Assembly (NCBI GenBank): GCA_026315105.1
Contig: CM048744.1
Location: 361,523,168 to 361,587,167, forward strand
Source: Locusta migratoria
Lineage: Eukaryota; Arthropoda; Insecta; Orthoptera; Acrididae
DNA: 64,000 nt
Direction of reading: 5' to 3'
Shown in pieces: positions 1 to 11,588 of the stretch. Position 1 is the first letter of the stretch. The number at the start of each line of letters is the position of its first letter. Both the position numbers and the translations under genes were made by a program. The notes beneath the pieces were generated by a model. That model worked only from the letters and a program-made list of their open reading frames with translations, did no database searches and was not told the origin of the DNA.

Positions 1-386
1 AACTGTTTGGTTAAGATTGTACAAGAGATAATTTTTGTGCATATTTCTGAGTTAATAAAAGAGTAATCATATACTACTAATAATGTGTGGGTAAAGTATG
101 CCTAAATACATCTTACACTATAAAGTACATTCGATAACCTTTATTACACTTACAGTTTAAAAATTTTGGCCCTAAATTTGCCGTGCGTGAACTCTGTCGA
201 CTTAGGCTGCAGCATACAAACGCTATTCATTTTAGATGTATAGTTCTGTCTGCATTGTGAATTGTAGGCAAAAGCACCTCAATATATTTCATTCGTAAGC
301 GGCTTAAGTGTCAGTTTGACGACGATAGAGCTGCGCATGCGCAGAATTCCATAAGCAGCTATGCACACGCGCAGTATGGCAGTATG

Positions 387-416
387 GCGCGCGCGCGCGC
401 GCGCGCGTGTGTGTGT
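387..416. repeat. (GC)n(GT)n microsatellite
   Basis: An uninterrupted run of about eleven GC dinucleotides passes directly into GT dinucleotides. Alternating purine-pyrimidine DNA of this kind can adopt Z-form. A short direct repeat containing gtgtcagttt and cgatag lies on each side, near 309 and 419, so the tract sits inside a small duplication. No coding signal. Confidence 0.9.
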
Positions 417-587
417 TTGTGTCAGTTTGTCGCCGATAGCTATCATAAACGTTTTTGCTTGAAGTAATTGCGTGAGAATAATGCTCCTTCCAAAGAGTTC
501 ATCGATATTCATCGCTTATAGATAGACATTGATGCACTAACATGTTATAATAGCTAAGTCTTTGGTTGCTCTAAAGGTGAAATTAAT

Positions 588-808
588 GTCATTCCAATAA
601 TTGACTTGGTTCCACATCGAACTGGATTGCCTTTTCAATTGAGACGCAATTTCCTGTAAAACTTGCCTTTGCTATGACCATCAATAAGTCTCAGGGGCAA
701 ACGCTCAAGCGTGTTGGCATTTTTTATTTTTTTAACCTGAGTCTGCATTCGGACATGGTCAACTTTATGTTGGCTGTTCAAGAGTCCGTGAAAGAAAGAT
801 TTGACATC
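588..808 (+). pseudogene. Helitron/PIF1-type helicase C-terminal relic
   Basis: Translated in pieces across two frame changes, this stretch gives, in order, VIPIIDLVPHRTGLPFQLRR, then FPVKLAFAMTINKSQGQTLK, then FGHGQLYVGCSRVRE. These match the last helicase motifs (including the INKSQGQT box and the GQLYVGCSR box) of PIF1-family helicases found at the C-terminus of Helitron Rep/helicase proteins. Frameshifts near 653 and 735 and the small size show a dead fragment. Rolling-circle Helitron ends (5' TC, 3' hairpin-CTRR) were not identified. A cellular PIF1 pseudogene is the alternative; the insect repeat context favours Helitron. Confidence 0.75.
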
Positions 809-811
809 TAA

Positions 812-2038
812 ATTAACATTTCATTATTTAAATCTCCTTTATTTACTGGGCTAGCGGTGTCTCTTTACAATTGTACCGCCAGTGGTTTCCTCCATTGCAC
901 TCTACTTTGAGCAATCTAACAAGTAGAAGGGGGAAACCCCGTGGGGCAGTAAGGAAAGGGGCGTCCTCGCCGCGTGCCCTGGATAATTCCATCTGAATTA
1001 GCGGACAACTTAGCACAGATATTCTTAATCACAATTCATAATGTCTAGAACAGCAGTCAGATATGTTGACTGCTGGGCTTTTACTAGTAAAATGGCAACC
1101 ACTAGAATCTAGTGGATAATTTATTGTCCTCCATCTTGTGTTACGGTCTATCCAGAAGCGTGGGAAATGAGCGCCGACCACCAGTATCAGAACAAAGGTG
1201 CCAGCTTCTACTGTGTACAAAACCTCCAGCCTAGGCGTCCATTTAAACCTGAAAAGAAATAAAAATGCCGGATTGAGATGAATGACGTATAAATCAACGT
1301 ATAATCACGACACGGAAATGTTGCACGGGTTGGGATGGAAATCATTAAAAGAAAGGCGTTATTCGATGCAGCGAGATTTATTTGCAAAATTTCTTTCACC
1401 AACTTTTTCTTTCTAATAAGAACATATTTAGTTAGCACCCACCTCCAAAGGGAGAAATGATCTCTGCAATAAAATGAGAGAAATCAAATCGAAAACGGAG
1501 AGATTTAGATGTTCTTTTTTGTCGCAGACTATTAGAAACTGGAACGGTACAGAAGTACCACAGAAGCGGTTCGATGAAGTCTCTGCCGTGCACGCCAATG
1601 TAAGTTGCATAGTATTTATGTAGATGTAGATCAATCGTTTTGTACGACCGTAAGAGTCTATGTACACTTGTACTTCCTCGACAGATAATTGCTGTATATC
1701 GGTAAACGCCATGAGATAGAAATCTCTCTTGCAAACAAATTACTATTTTGTAATGAAGTGATGTAATTAATTGTGATATTAAGAAAGAATTTCACAATTA
1801 GTGAGAACATTTTCAAGCTATCTAAAAAAAAAAAAAAAAAAAAAGAATCAGTTCGTTACATTTTGTGGCAAAGTAAACGATTGAACATAGTACGTGCAAA
1901 TTAACTAACGAAAGACAAATGTAAGTGACAAATATTAAGATCTGTGCCATTCATGCTTACCAACAATGAGCACCAACTATAATAGAGCCACAGGTAACAA
2001 ATGTATTACTCAGCACTCCGAAACTTTAACGAATGAAA
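812..2038. other. intergenic, no recognisable feature
   Basis: Small overlapping frames of 63-104 codons occur but none shows a protein family, codon bias or continuity. A 20-base poly(A) run lies at about 1825-1844. I see nothing else I can support here. Confidence 0.5.
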
Positions 2039-3300
2039 ATGTTGTTGTTGTGGCGTTCAGTCGGCAGACTGGTTTGATGCAGCTCTCCACGTTACCCTGT
2101 CCTGTGCAAGTCTGTTCATCTGAGAATACGTTCGGCAACCTACATCCTTTTGAATCTGCTTACTGTATTCGTCCCTCGGTCTCCCTCTATCATTTTTACC
2201 CCACACACTTCCTTCTAATGCTAAGTCGACAATTCCTTGATGTCTCAAAAAGTGTCCCACCAATCTATCCCTCCTCTTAGTCAGGACATGCCAGAAACTC
2301 CTTTTGTCCCCAATTCGGTTAAGCACGTCCTCATTAGTTACGTGATCTACCTATCTAATTTTCATCATTCGTCTGTAGCACCACATTTCGAAAGCTTCTA
2401 TAATCTTTTTGTCTGAACTTCTTATCGTCCATGTTTCACTCCCATACAGTGCTACACTCCAGACAAATGCTTTCAGAAAGGACTTCCTAACATTTAAATT
2501 AATATTGGAATGGATGTTAACAAGTTTCGCTTCTTCAGAGACGCATTTCTTCCCAAAAACATTCTGTATTTTTTACCTTCTTTACTTCGGCCAACAGAAG
2601 TTATCTTGCTACCCAGATAACAAAACTCATCTAATACTTTTATTGTCTCATTATCTAATTCCTTCAGCATCGCCTGACTTTCTGACACTACATTCAATTA
2701 CCGTCATTTTACTCTTGTTAATATTCATCTTTATACCCTCTTTTCTAGGCACTGTCAATTCCATTCAATTGCTCTTCCAGATCCTTTGCGGTCTCTGACA
2801 GAATTACTATGTCATCGGCAAACCACAAAGTTTTTATTTCTTCTCCCTGAACTTTAATTCCCTTTCGAAATTTCTCCTTGCATTTCTTTACTGCTTGCTC
2901 GTTGTACAGATTGAACAACATTGGGGAAAGGGTACAACCTTGCCTTACCCCCTTCTCAACCTCTGCGTCCCTTTCATGTCCTTCCACTCTAAAACCGCTG
3001 TTTAGTTTTTGTATAAGTTGAATATAACTCTTCGCTCCCTATATTTTACCCCTGCTATCTTCAAAATCTGAAAAAATGTATTCCACTCAACATTAGCAAA
3101 AGCTTTCTCCAAATCTACAAACGTAGGTTTGCCTTTCCTTAGCCTATTTTCTAAGTTAAGTCGTAATGTATTGTCTCCGGTGTTCCTACATTTTTCCTAA
3201 ATCCAAACTGATCTTCCCCAAGGTTGGATTCCACAAGTTTTTCCATTCGTCTGTAAATAATTCGTGTTAGTATCTTGCAACCATGACTTATTAAACTGAC
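2039..3300 (-). pseudogene. RTE-type LINE, degraded copy A (RT and C-terminus)
   Basis: Reading on the minus strand, fragments match the intact frame at 15333-16535: GVRQGCTLSPMLFN, LWFADDIVILSE, the DEFCYLGSKIT block and the C-terminal KRRDRLVGHFLRHQGIV block. The 3' end is at about 2039 and carries a gtt-rich (caa)n-type tail, as RTE-clade LINEs often do. Multiple stops and frameshifts break the frame. It is 5'-truncated near 3300, where the homology stops abruptly. RTE elements encode an apurinic endonuclease and reverse transcriptase; only RT and downstream parts remain here. Confidence 0.88.
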
Positions 3301-5937
3301 AGTGAAAGTACCAAATGATGATTTAAGAGAAACCTTATTTAATAAATGAAAACAAATAACATCTTCTTTGATAAATTACGTCCGTTCTCTCTCATTAAAA
3401 AATTCGCTCCGGAGTGTTTTAGGGGCCACTAGGTTTTTTCTTTAGTTTGATTTTTGCAAAATTTTGCACAAAAATGATTTGTAAATAATATAACATTAAA
3501 CATATAAAAATAATATTTTAAATGTAATATCGTTTATTATTCAATAGGATCATTCTGTGAGCCTGCTTTGTGTCATCACTTCTTGCCCGTTTTCTACTTT
3601 GGTCTTTCTTGAAAACCTTTGTCCACTTGAAGCTATTTCTGTAGAGGAGTATGTTTCTGGATTTCAAGTGTGATTTCTATTTCTTGAAGACCTTTATCAA
3701 TTTAGATGAAGTAGGGTCCCTTGGTTTTCTTATTGGAAGTACGAAAAGATCTTGTTGGTCTGTCTCTGTGCACCGAATGGTGTCTGTTATCCTCTACATA
3801 AGCTGGTGGAGCTCGTTTTTTTATTTATTATAAGTGGCATTTACTGCCATGTGCACTATATTGCCAAACTCTAAAGTAAAATTTTGGCATTACATATTAC
3901 AATAAAATTACATTGACACTTCTACATTTAAAAAAAAATAAAATTCAAATAGTCGATAATCACATCACCCGAGGTGAATAGTCGATTATGTAGTACTGAC
4001 TCAAATCACTAGTACCGCCATTAACCACTGTTGCAATCACTTCATATTTTAATGTCTGCATCCTTCAGAATTTCGCTACTATGCGATACTTTCCCTCTTG
4101 ATACTGAAATAGAATTGATGTAACACTTGCAGGTAGCGGAACTCCCAGCACCGTCAGTCTTGTAAAACAGCTCGTTATTGTATCTTCTCCTGTATGCACC
4201 ATTCTCTCTGACTGGCGCAACCAACGATATAAAGCCAACTCTCTCCAAAGATAAAAGAACTTTGTTGTTAACATCGATAACTACATTACATGGATGTTGA
4301 CCTTCAGCTGTCTGAGCGTTCCAGTCATAGATGTTAAAAATTATTCTTGCCAAATTTCAACATGGCTACTGACAGGTATTACAAGCAATTAAAAAAGAAA
4401 TACCTTTTGCTTTCGCTTCCATATTAGTCTATTACATCGCATATTTACATAAATTTCAAATCAAAGATTTAAGAATTTCTTTCTTACATACTAGGTGATG
4501 TAATTTCGTTTTCCAGATTAAAATATACCGAGAATTTCGAAATCGTTTTCAAAACATATGAATGTCCACGCATTCTGTAGATCTGTACCAGTGATCTCAA
4601 ATATTATCACTGGATATACAACTGTAGTGATTACGATATGTGAAAATCGTGACGGTCTATTATAGTTATGTTGGCAACTCCGTACGTATAGGTCGTGTTG
4701 TTCTTATGACCCTTGTGTCCTCTGAAAATAATTTATGAACGACTGATTACTTTAATAAATACACAATGGTGAGCTTCGTGTCGCTTATGTTTTTAGAGAA
4801 ATCAACGGAAAGGATGTAGAGTTCGGATCCATTGTGAGAGTTTTATTTTTATTCAGAACTAGTATTGCTATCTTATTTCGTTTAATGAATTAATAGCACT
4901 GATTTAGACGGTATTTCTCGTGTTCAGTTTTATATTTGTCTCTTATCTATGTTGTTTTTCGTTTGAGCTCTTAGACTAGATATGCACGCTGTGTGGAAAA
5001 TCATGCTTATATCATACGCCTCAAATCTGTCGTTATTAATCTTTATTTATTTGTCTACAACAGCGTAATTTATTCATTACATTCAATGTGGGAAAAACAC
5101 TAGTTCTGCATCAAAATATAACTTAAGTGTACGTATTACACAAATCGTGTCTTTTTCTACTGTTTCGTGGCAGTTGTGCGTTTAATTATATGTCTCGAAT
5201 ATTTTGTAAATAGTGTTCAAATTTTCAGAACAGGTAGTGCCCATTGTATATGAGTTAGTTTCTACGAAATCAACTGCAGAACTATTAAATTTTTTGCAAG
5301 AACACAGTACTGAAAACTAGGTATAAGTGTGACAGCTATACGTACACCAATACGGCGTCGAGCGTCACGACTTCATAATACACAGTACTAACTCCAGATT
5401 ATCTTTGAGCTCACTGATCTGTACTCAGACACCAGACTTATATCAAGGAGGTCAGAATACAAGGAGACGCCCTTACGCTGAATTGTGGAGCCTGCCTGCG
5501 CCATACTGCTATGTTTTGGAGAAGTGTTCGTACTGTAGAGCTAATGTTTTATGTCACTCAAAACAGGGATAAAACGTGCGATGGTTTTGCGTGATGTACA
5601 ACGTGTCAAAAGACTGCAAATTAGCCGTTAAAAATAAAGTTTTCAAATATATTATGATGAGTATTTATTACTATTTATTCAAGAACGCATATTGTTTGGA
5701 AGTACATACTTTGCAGTGACTGTCAGTTCAATGCATTAACAGTAAGAGGGTCTTAATACCATTCTAAAACTGACCAAGATGGAGGACAGGCTTCAATTGA
5801 CGTATGTGCTCGGCACAGATAATGCCATCTCCATTTATTCTAACCTCCTTGATTTATATATCCAGTTTGTATGGAGATAACAACTGCAGGATCAGAAGTG
5901 ACGTGTGTTCTTTCGGAACAGACGCCACATTTATATA
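3301..5937. other. intergenic; possible old LINE scrap at 4042-4353
   Basis: Mostly AT-rich DNA without a supported gene. A 103-codon minus frame at 4042-4353 includes the string AYRRRYNNELF, reminiscent of a LINE C-terminal block (RRRYNxELYxLY), but the rest is not recognised, so the link is weak. The stretch 3950-3992 has a short imperfect inverted repeat around tcgataat/attatcga-like sequence. Nothing else is recognisable. Confidence 0.35.
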
Positions 5938-6655
5938 CGAGGCGCGTCCAGAAAGTAAGTTCCGTTTGGTTATATAAAACGAACATACAGAATATATGTA
6001 TAACATATTGTATATACATATTGTATTGTATATGTATAACATACAAATATACAGAAAAGATATTGATTGTATAAAAAAATCTACAACTGTTAAACTACTT
6101 TTCTACATAACTTCCGAAATTTTGTAGGCAATTGTCATAGCATGGCACAAGGTTTTGTGTGCCTTTTTCATAGAATGTTGCCGCCTGTGTATTCAACCAT
6201 GTGGTAACATGTTCTTTCAGCTCGTCATCATCGTTGAAGTGTTGTCCACCAAGGACAGATTTTAGGTGTAAGAAGAGGATTACTGACGTCACACACCGAA
6301 TGTGACCAAACAATTCTTACGGAAATTTCAATGGGACCTGTTTGATCATCCTCCATACAGCTAGGACCTCTCTCCTAGCGACTTTCTTCTTACATCTAAA
6401 ATCTGTCCTTGGTGGTCAACACTTCAACGATGATAAAGAGCTGTTACCACATGGTTGAATACACAGGCGGCAACCTTCTGTGAAGGATGCATGCAAAACC
6501 TTGTGGCACTCTATGACAAGTGCCTACAAAATTTCGGCAATTATGTGGAGAAGTAGTTCAAGAGTTGTAGAATTTTGTGCAATAAAAATTTCTTCTGTAT
6601 CTGTGTACAATTTCATTTCATTACCAAACGGAACTTACTTTCTTGACGCGGCTCA
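5938..6655. mobile_element. palindromic mariner-type foldback element
   Basis: The ends are inverted repeats: the left begins cgaggcgcgtccagaaag and the right, read in reverse, tgagccgcgtcaagaaag, both continuing into taagttccgtttggt and flanked by TA, the usual Tc1/mariner target. Each arm encodes the same transposase C-terminus toward its own outer end: on minus at 6095-6275 (VLGGQHFNDDDELKEH ... CLQNFGSYVEK stop), and on plus at 6390-6556 (VLGGQHFNDD ... KCLQNFGNYVEK stop, one frameshift). The centre is about 6276-6380. The arms are diverged, so the inverted duplication is old. No N-terminal or full DDE/D domain is present, so it is non-autonomous. Confidence 0.85.
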
Positions 6656-6674
6656 TATATATATATATATATAT
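6655..6674. repeat. short (AT)n tract
   Basis: About ten AT dinucleotides directly abut the right end of the mariner-type foldback, giving the TA target for its insertion. Confidence 0.8.
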
Positions 6675-6675
6675 T

Positions 6676-7186
6676 CTTATTTGTTACCGCTGATATACTA
6701 GAGAACGTAAATGTGTGTTTTGTGTGCTGGCTTTTGCAGCGCGGCTGACTTGCGTTGCAGGTGAAGCATTGCGAGTGTGCGTGGCTTCAGCTGGGTGGTC
6801 GTCCAACTGGGTTAAGAGCGCCAGCGTGGCAGGGTGTTCCTCTGTCTTTACTGTCTTGTCTTGTCTTGTGTCGTGTTGTGGCCGGCTTCCAGCTGAGGCG
6901 GAGCTGCGGAGAGTGCTGACAGCGGCAGTCTGCCCTGCCCTGCCCAGTGCGTCCGCGACACCACCGCCCTCTAGTGTGTAAACTATGTGGCTGACACGTC
7001 GTAAAAAACAAACATCACTCATACAGAATTTCCCTACACCCTAAATAATACTTACTTTGCAGGTAAGACGTTGTACAGAGATCACACAATTGTCAATACA
7101 GCAACATGTCAAGCGAGGAAGAGAATGAAATCGGTATTGAGTGTAGCCGCCATTGTTGGCTATAGCCGCAGTTATAAGCCTCGGCA

Positions 7187-7235
<49 letters not shown>

Positions 7236-8500
7236 GGCTCTAAATGTGTTACTGGGCTATAGCTAGAGGTCTTACAACTGCGGATATCCGCAGTACTTTG
7301 CAGATAAAATTGTGAGCGACTCGGATATCCGCGTATTATATGCGGATAAAGAGCGAGGTATCTGCCCAGTACGTCTGTCGAAATGTTAGCTGAAAACTTC
7401 AATCAAACCTGTAGACATTCTTGGAATCCTTACAGAGCCCAGGTAGAGCGGAAGTCTGTTGTCCTCATCCCTGGCCACATCGGACATAGCTTTACCCGAG
7501 GGACCTGCGCCTAATCCATTTACGCGACAGTGTCTTATCTGCGGTATGTCAAGTGCTGTCTGGATGGCAAACCGCCCCACTGCCACTAGACGTGCCATGC
7601 CGCTGCCTTTCGTATTCTAGCGCTTTGTGGTGACCGAGTGACAACGTATATCGTAGTGAAAACAGGGACAGTTGTTCCTGAAAGTGAACACGATGTCACT
7701 GGATACTGTATCGGGTAAAGTGAAAGAGACATTAGTGAAGAAGAACAAATTGACATCGTCAATTCTGAAAAAAAAATAAATAAAGATACCTATTTTATGA
7801 CAAGGAAAAGATCAACGATAGACTGGACTGTTTTGTGTGTAAAAAAAGTATATTCAGAACTATATTCAAAAGTCGGATTATAACTCTAAGTACAATTGTC
7901 TCTGCAAAAGAAGACGTCTTTCTATATCTTAATGTAGTCCGCACCAAAAGTAAGTAATTACGAATTTTAATCACAATATTGTACCGAACAATTATGAAAG
8001 CAGGGAGGTTTCTGATGAGTTTGTCGCGTGTGTATATTATCTCTAGTGACAGGCACAGAGCAGAAATATCTCTGGAGTGACCATTCAGATGCGCATAACA
8101 GATTTTCTGTCCTCAACATTAAGGAGGAAATAGCACCTGATACTGGGAAAAATCTACTAATCGATGACTTCATCTTGATCCTTTTTTTGTTCGGCTAAGA
8201 CGGATGAATGTGTACATCGCCCTTTCAGCGACGCTTCCTCAACATTCTTGTTGTTTCTGTGACACATTTATTTACATATTATTTCATGATACATGGTTGC
8301 TCCGCGAAAAGGAGGTGGGACTTCTTTGCAGCCAATGAGGTTCAAACCAATCCTAAGAGCAAATAAATGTGTGAAAAGAGTGGTTTTGTCTCAGTATCAC
8401 TTGGTAATTCAAGCTTAATGTTGAGAAGAAGCACAGAAGCCAATGCTCACTCCATAGATATTTCTACTCTATGTATAATTTAGTGGTTATACCCATCGAA
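6676..8500. other. intergenic with GC-rich patch, poly(A) and palindromes
   Basis: 6780-6965 is locally GC-rich with a (tgtct)n-like run near 6845; the overlapping frames there are low-complexity and not convincing. A 41-base poly(A) lies at 7192-7232. Just after it are two GGATATCC-centred palindromes (7278-7293 perfect over 16 bases; 7322-7331). A possible AT-rich transposon relic follows at 7650-7900 but I cannot assign it. No gene is supported. Confidence 0.4.
7192..7232. repeat. poly(A) run, ~41 bp
   Basis: An unbroken adenine run. It could be the tail of a retroposed sequence ending here on the plus strand, but no clear retroposon body precedes it. Confidence 0.85.
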
Positions 8501-8504
8501 AAGG

Positions 8505-8888
8505 CACTTATTTTCTTTGCATGACATTGCAAATCATATGGGATACAGCTAGGAGGAAATAAAAACTTTTGTGTCCTACCTGGGCTAAACTACACTTGCA
8601 GTGGCAGCGGTTTAGTTCGCTATCGTTGGCAACGAATTATTCGCTTTAGGAGGATGATTTATTTACTGGCCAGAACAGCATAAATTGTTTATTTCATCGT
8701 GAACATAAAGAATTATTCCCCTTATTTTAAGTGACTGATTTTTGAAAAGCATCCAAAGGCCGTTGCCAACATCAGCGCACAACGCCGCTGCCGTAAGTAA
8801 GATTGTACCCCTTCTTGTAGTGTATTACACCATAGTTATGAGAATGAAATAAACGCAGAAACGCCGTGGTTAGTTATTTGGTGTACTA
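8505..8888. repeat. tandem duplication, copy 1
   Basis: This ~380-bp block is repeated about 598 bp downstream. Shared landmarks in order are the gcattgcaa..catacgggatacagcta stretch, the cttgcagtgg.agcggttta stretch, tattcgctttagg, and caaCggCcgttaccaacac-like sequence. Copy 1 continues without a break through gttagttatttggtgtactatg near 8871, which is the uninterrupted form of the site split in copy 2. No coding potential is visible. Confidence 0.8.
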
Positions 8889-9102
8889 TGTAACTAACGT
8901 CGCCTCAATCTGTCCTTTCCTGTACAATGGCGTTGTCAAGACATTCCAAGACACTCAAAATGTAATGAGGATACACCGAAATCAGAAAGGGAACTACATA
9001 ACTTCCATTTTCCTTGCAAAGAATTCTTATGTAAATTAGAGCATCGATAGACGCGAAGGAATGTCGTTATGTTTTAATTCAAACGATACCCGCGGAAAGA
9101 AG

Positions 9103-9474
9103 TACTTTTTTTTCTTTCCATGGCATTGCAAGACATACGGGATACAGCTAGTAAAAAAATTATTTTTTGTGTCTTACCTGGGTTAAATTTTACTTGCAGT
9201 GGGAGCGGTTTAGTATGCTAACTTTGGCAACGAAATATTCGCTTTAGGGGGATCATTAATTAACTAATCGGAACAACATTAATAATTTATTTCATTATTA
9301 ACACTAAGAATTTTCCTCTCATTGCACGTGACTGACTTTTTCAAAAAGGATTCAACGGCCGTTACCAACACCAATACGTTACACCGCTGCCGCAAGGAAA
9401 ATCATAGCCATTGTTTCAGTGTATACACTTCAGTTTTAAGAATAAACAACGCAGCATCGTCATCTATTAGTTAT
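9103..9474. repeat. tandem duplication, copy 2 (left part)
   Basis: Second copy of the block at 8505-8888, diverged by scattered substitutions. It runs to attagttat at 9466-9474, where a transposon interrupts it. The continuation ttggtatactatg resumes at 11828, so copy 2 spans 9103-9474 plus 11828 to about 11875. Confidence 0.8.
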
Positions 9475-9833
9475 GGATATGTGTCAAAAGCACCCAGTGA
9501 CATTTGCACCCAACCCCAAATCTGCGACATTTGCACCCAGTCTGACCTGTTTACTACGTCACGACCTACCTGCAGCCCGTACCCTCCCTAAGCCGTCCCT
9601 GTTTTCGCGGTAATGCCACGCCGCCCAGTCCTCGCTCACCGGAAACGCGCTCTCGACACAGTCTGCGTGCATTCCCGAGGTCCTTGTCCTCCTCAGCGGA
9701 TGACTGCTAACTGTCAGTACTATTATGAAGATCGTAGTGTTCATTTGGTGCTATTTGTGTATTTGTGCCAGCTGGCTACACATTTTCAGCTTTGCCCATT
9801 CGCAGTTGTCATATATTCTGTGTTAATATGTTA

Positions 9834-9893
9834 ATTTTTTTTATTTTTTTTTATTTTTACTTTTATTTTATTTTTTTTTTTTTTTTTTTTTTG
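9834..9893. repeat. T-rich low-complexity tract
   Basis: About 60 bases almost wholly thymine, ending in a run of roughly 22 T. It lies inside the 9475-11818 element. Confidence 0.85.
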
Positions 9894-10057
9894 TAACGTA
9901 ACCACACATTCGCAAATTATCACTTTTTCAGAAATAAAACCCAAATATTTGTTTCTTCCTTTGTTTTCTAAACGTAACATACAATACTGTAGAACATCCT
10001 TTTCATATACAGTAAAAAGGCTTAGAACCAGAATTTAACGATGTTGATAGTTTTCGA

Positions 10058-10175
10058 CTTCTATCACCGATACATAGGCGATATATCGATGTTCAAACCA
10101 TCGCTGTTAACATCGATGTTTCGGGGCAAAACGTCGATGTTTTCAAAACGTAGATTTATCGTTTGCATCCCTAGT
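10058..10175. repeat. possible hAT terminal fragment
   Basis: The repeated atcgatg/cgtcgatg motifs followed by atcgtttgcatccctag resemble subterminal repeats and a terminal 'cagggatgcaaa'-type end seen on insect hAT elements, but only one end is visible and no target duplication was found. Treat as a weak suggestion. Confidence 0.3.
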
Positions 10176-10728
10176 CATCAGTCTTCTGACTGCTTTGATG
10201 CGATCTCCTCCAAATCATTAGCCATCAGTTTCATTTCAGAGTACCATTCCAACCTACATCCTCAATTATTTGCTTGATGTTTCCATTATGTTTTTCCCCT
10301 AGTGATGGAAAATGCCTCGACATTTGCAAGTTGGGGCAAATGACTAGAATGAATGCTTGGGCAAATGCCCAAAATTCGTAAATAGCCAGGCATTTATGGC
10401 TTTAAAACATAAACTTAAAAGCAGTACCTACAAAAAAAAAAATTACGTGATATTTTGTACAACTCCATAAACTACATATCAAATGCTTCAATTCTCTTCT
10501 GTTCTCATTTCCCAGCAGTCCACGTTACATACATTGTTATACTGCAAACTTATGTTCTGCGAAATTTCTGCCTAAAGTCCAGGGCGATGTTTGACAGCAG
10601 TAGATTTCTCTTTCCCGTGAATGCCCTCATTGCTTGTGCTAATCTACTTTTTATATCCCTCTTCCTTCTTCCACCGTAGTTTACTGCAAAGGTAGCGGAA
10701 TTCCTTGTCTTGGTGTACATTGTGATCA

Positions 10729-10923
10729 AATTCAAATGTTTGTAGAGCTTATTGGACTTAACTAAGGGGTCATCAGTCCCTAAACTTACAAACTACTTAT
10801 GAACTAGCTTATACTGACATCCATGCCCGGGGGGGGGCATTCGAACCCCCGACCGCAGCGGCCGTGACGACCGTGACTGGCACGCCGCAGACCACTCGGC
10901 CCCTGCGGCCGGCTACAGCACTG
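10729..10923 (-). mobile_element. tRNA-derived SINE (type I)
   Basis: Minus-strand SINE. The tRNA-like head (A box in the ccgaggyg region, B box ggttcgaatgcc-like) is at the right and the tail ending aaacatttgaattt is at the left. It is flanked by an 11-bp direct duplication cattgtgatca at 10718-10728 and 10924-10934, showing target-primed insertion into the RTE LINE. Confidence 0.92.
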
Positions 10924-11396
10924 CATTGTGATCACCAATTCGGATGTTATTTTCTCGCTACTTTTATTTCTGTTACTTCTTATGACTATCATCTTTCCTT
11001 GGTTTACCTTCAGTCCATGGTCTGTGCTCATTAGTCTTTTCATTCTATTCAACAGACCCTGTAATTTTCCTTCACTTTCACTGATGATAGCAATGTCATT
11101 AGCAAATCTTATCACTGATATCCTTTTACCCAGAACTTTTATCAGAGCCCTGAACATCTTTATTTTCTACATTAAGTCTCTTCATTGTGCAAGTTGAACA
11201 GTGATTGCGACAGTCCACAACCTTTTCTTACCCCCTTTTTAATCTGAGCACTTCGTTCTTGACTTTCGACGCTTATTCTATCGACTTCGTTCTTATACAA
11301 ACTATGTATTTTCCGCTTTCCCTACAAGCTTACTCCTATTTTTCTCAGAATTGCGAACATCATCCAGCACCTTACATTATCGAAGACTTTTTCCAG

Positions 11397-11588
11397 CCGG
11401 CCGTGGTGGCCGAGGGGACTAAGGCGCTCCAGTCACGGTCTGCACGGCCACTACGGTCGGGGGTTCGAATCCCCCTCGGGCATGGATATTTGTGCCGTCC
11501 TAGCTCGTAAGTAGTTCATAAGTAGTTTGTAAGTTTAGGGACTGATGACCACGTAGTTAAGTCCCATAGACTATACAAACATTTTTGA
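11397..11588 (+). mobile_element. tRNA-derived SINE (type I)
   Basis: Plus-strand copy. Head begins ccggccgtggtggccgag, B box gggttcgaatcccc, then the family body (ggatatttgtgccgt, gtttagggactgatgac) and tail acaaacatttttga. The 11-bp duplication actttttccag lies at 11386-11396 and 11589-11599, so the insertion split the LINE cleanly. Confidence 0.95.

Noticed and set aside
6684..7022. 112-codon minus frame in GC-rich patch
   Set aside because: Low-complexity, overlapped by another frame on plus, no family.
9840..9893. Poly(T) as a transcription terminator
   Set aside because: No Pol III gene precedes it; it is low-complexity DNA inside a transposon.
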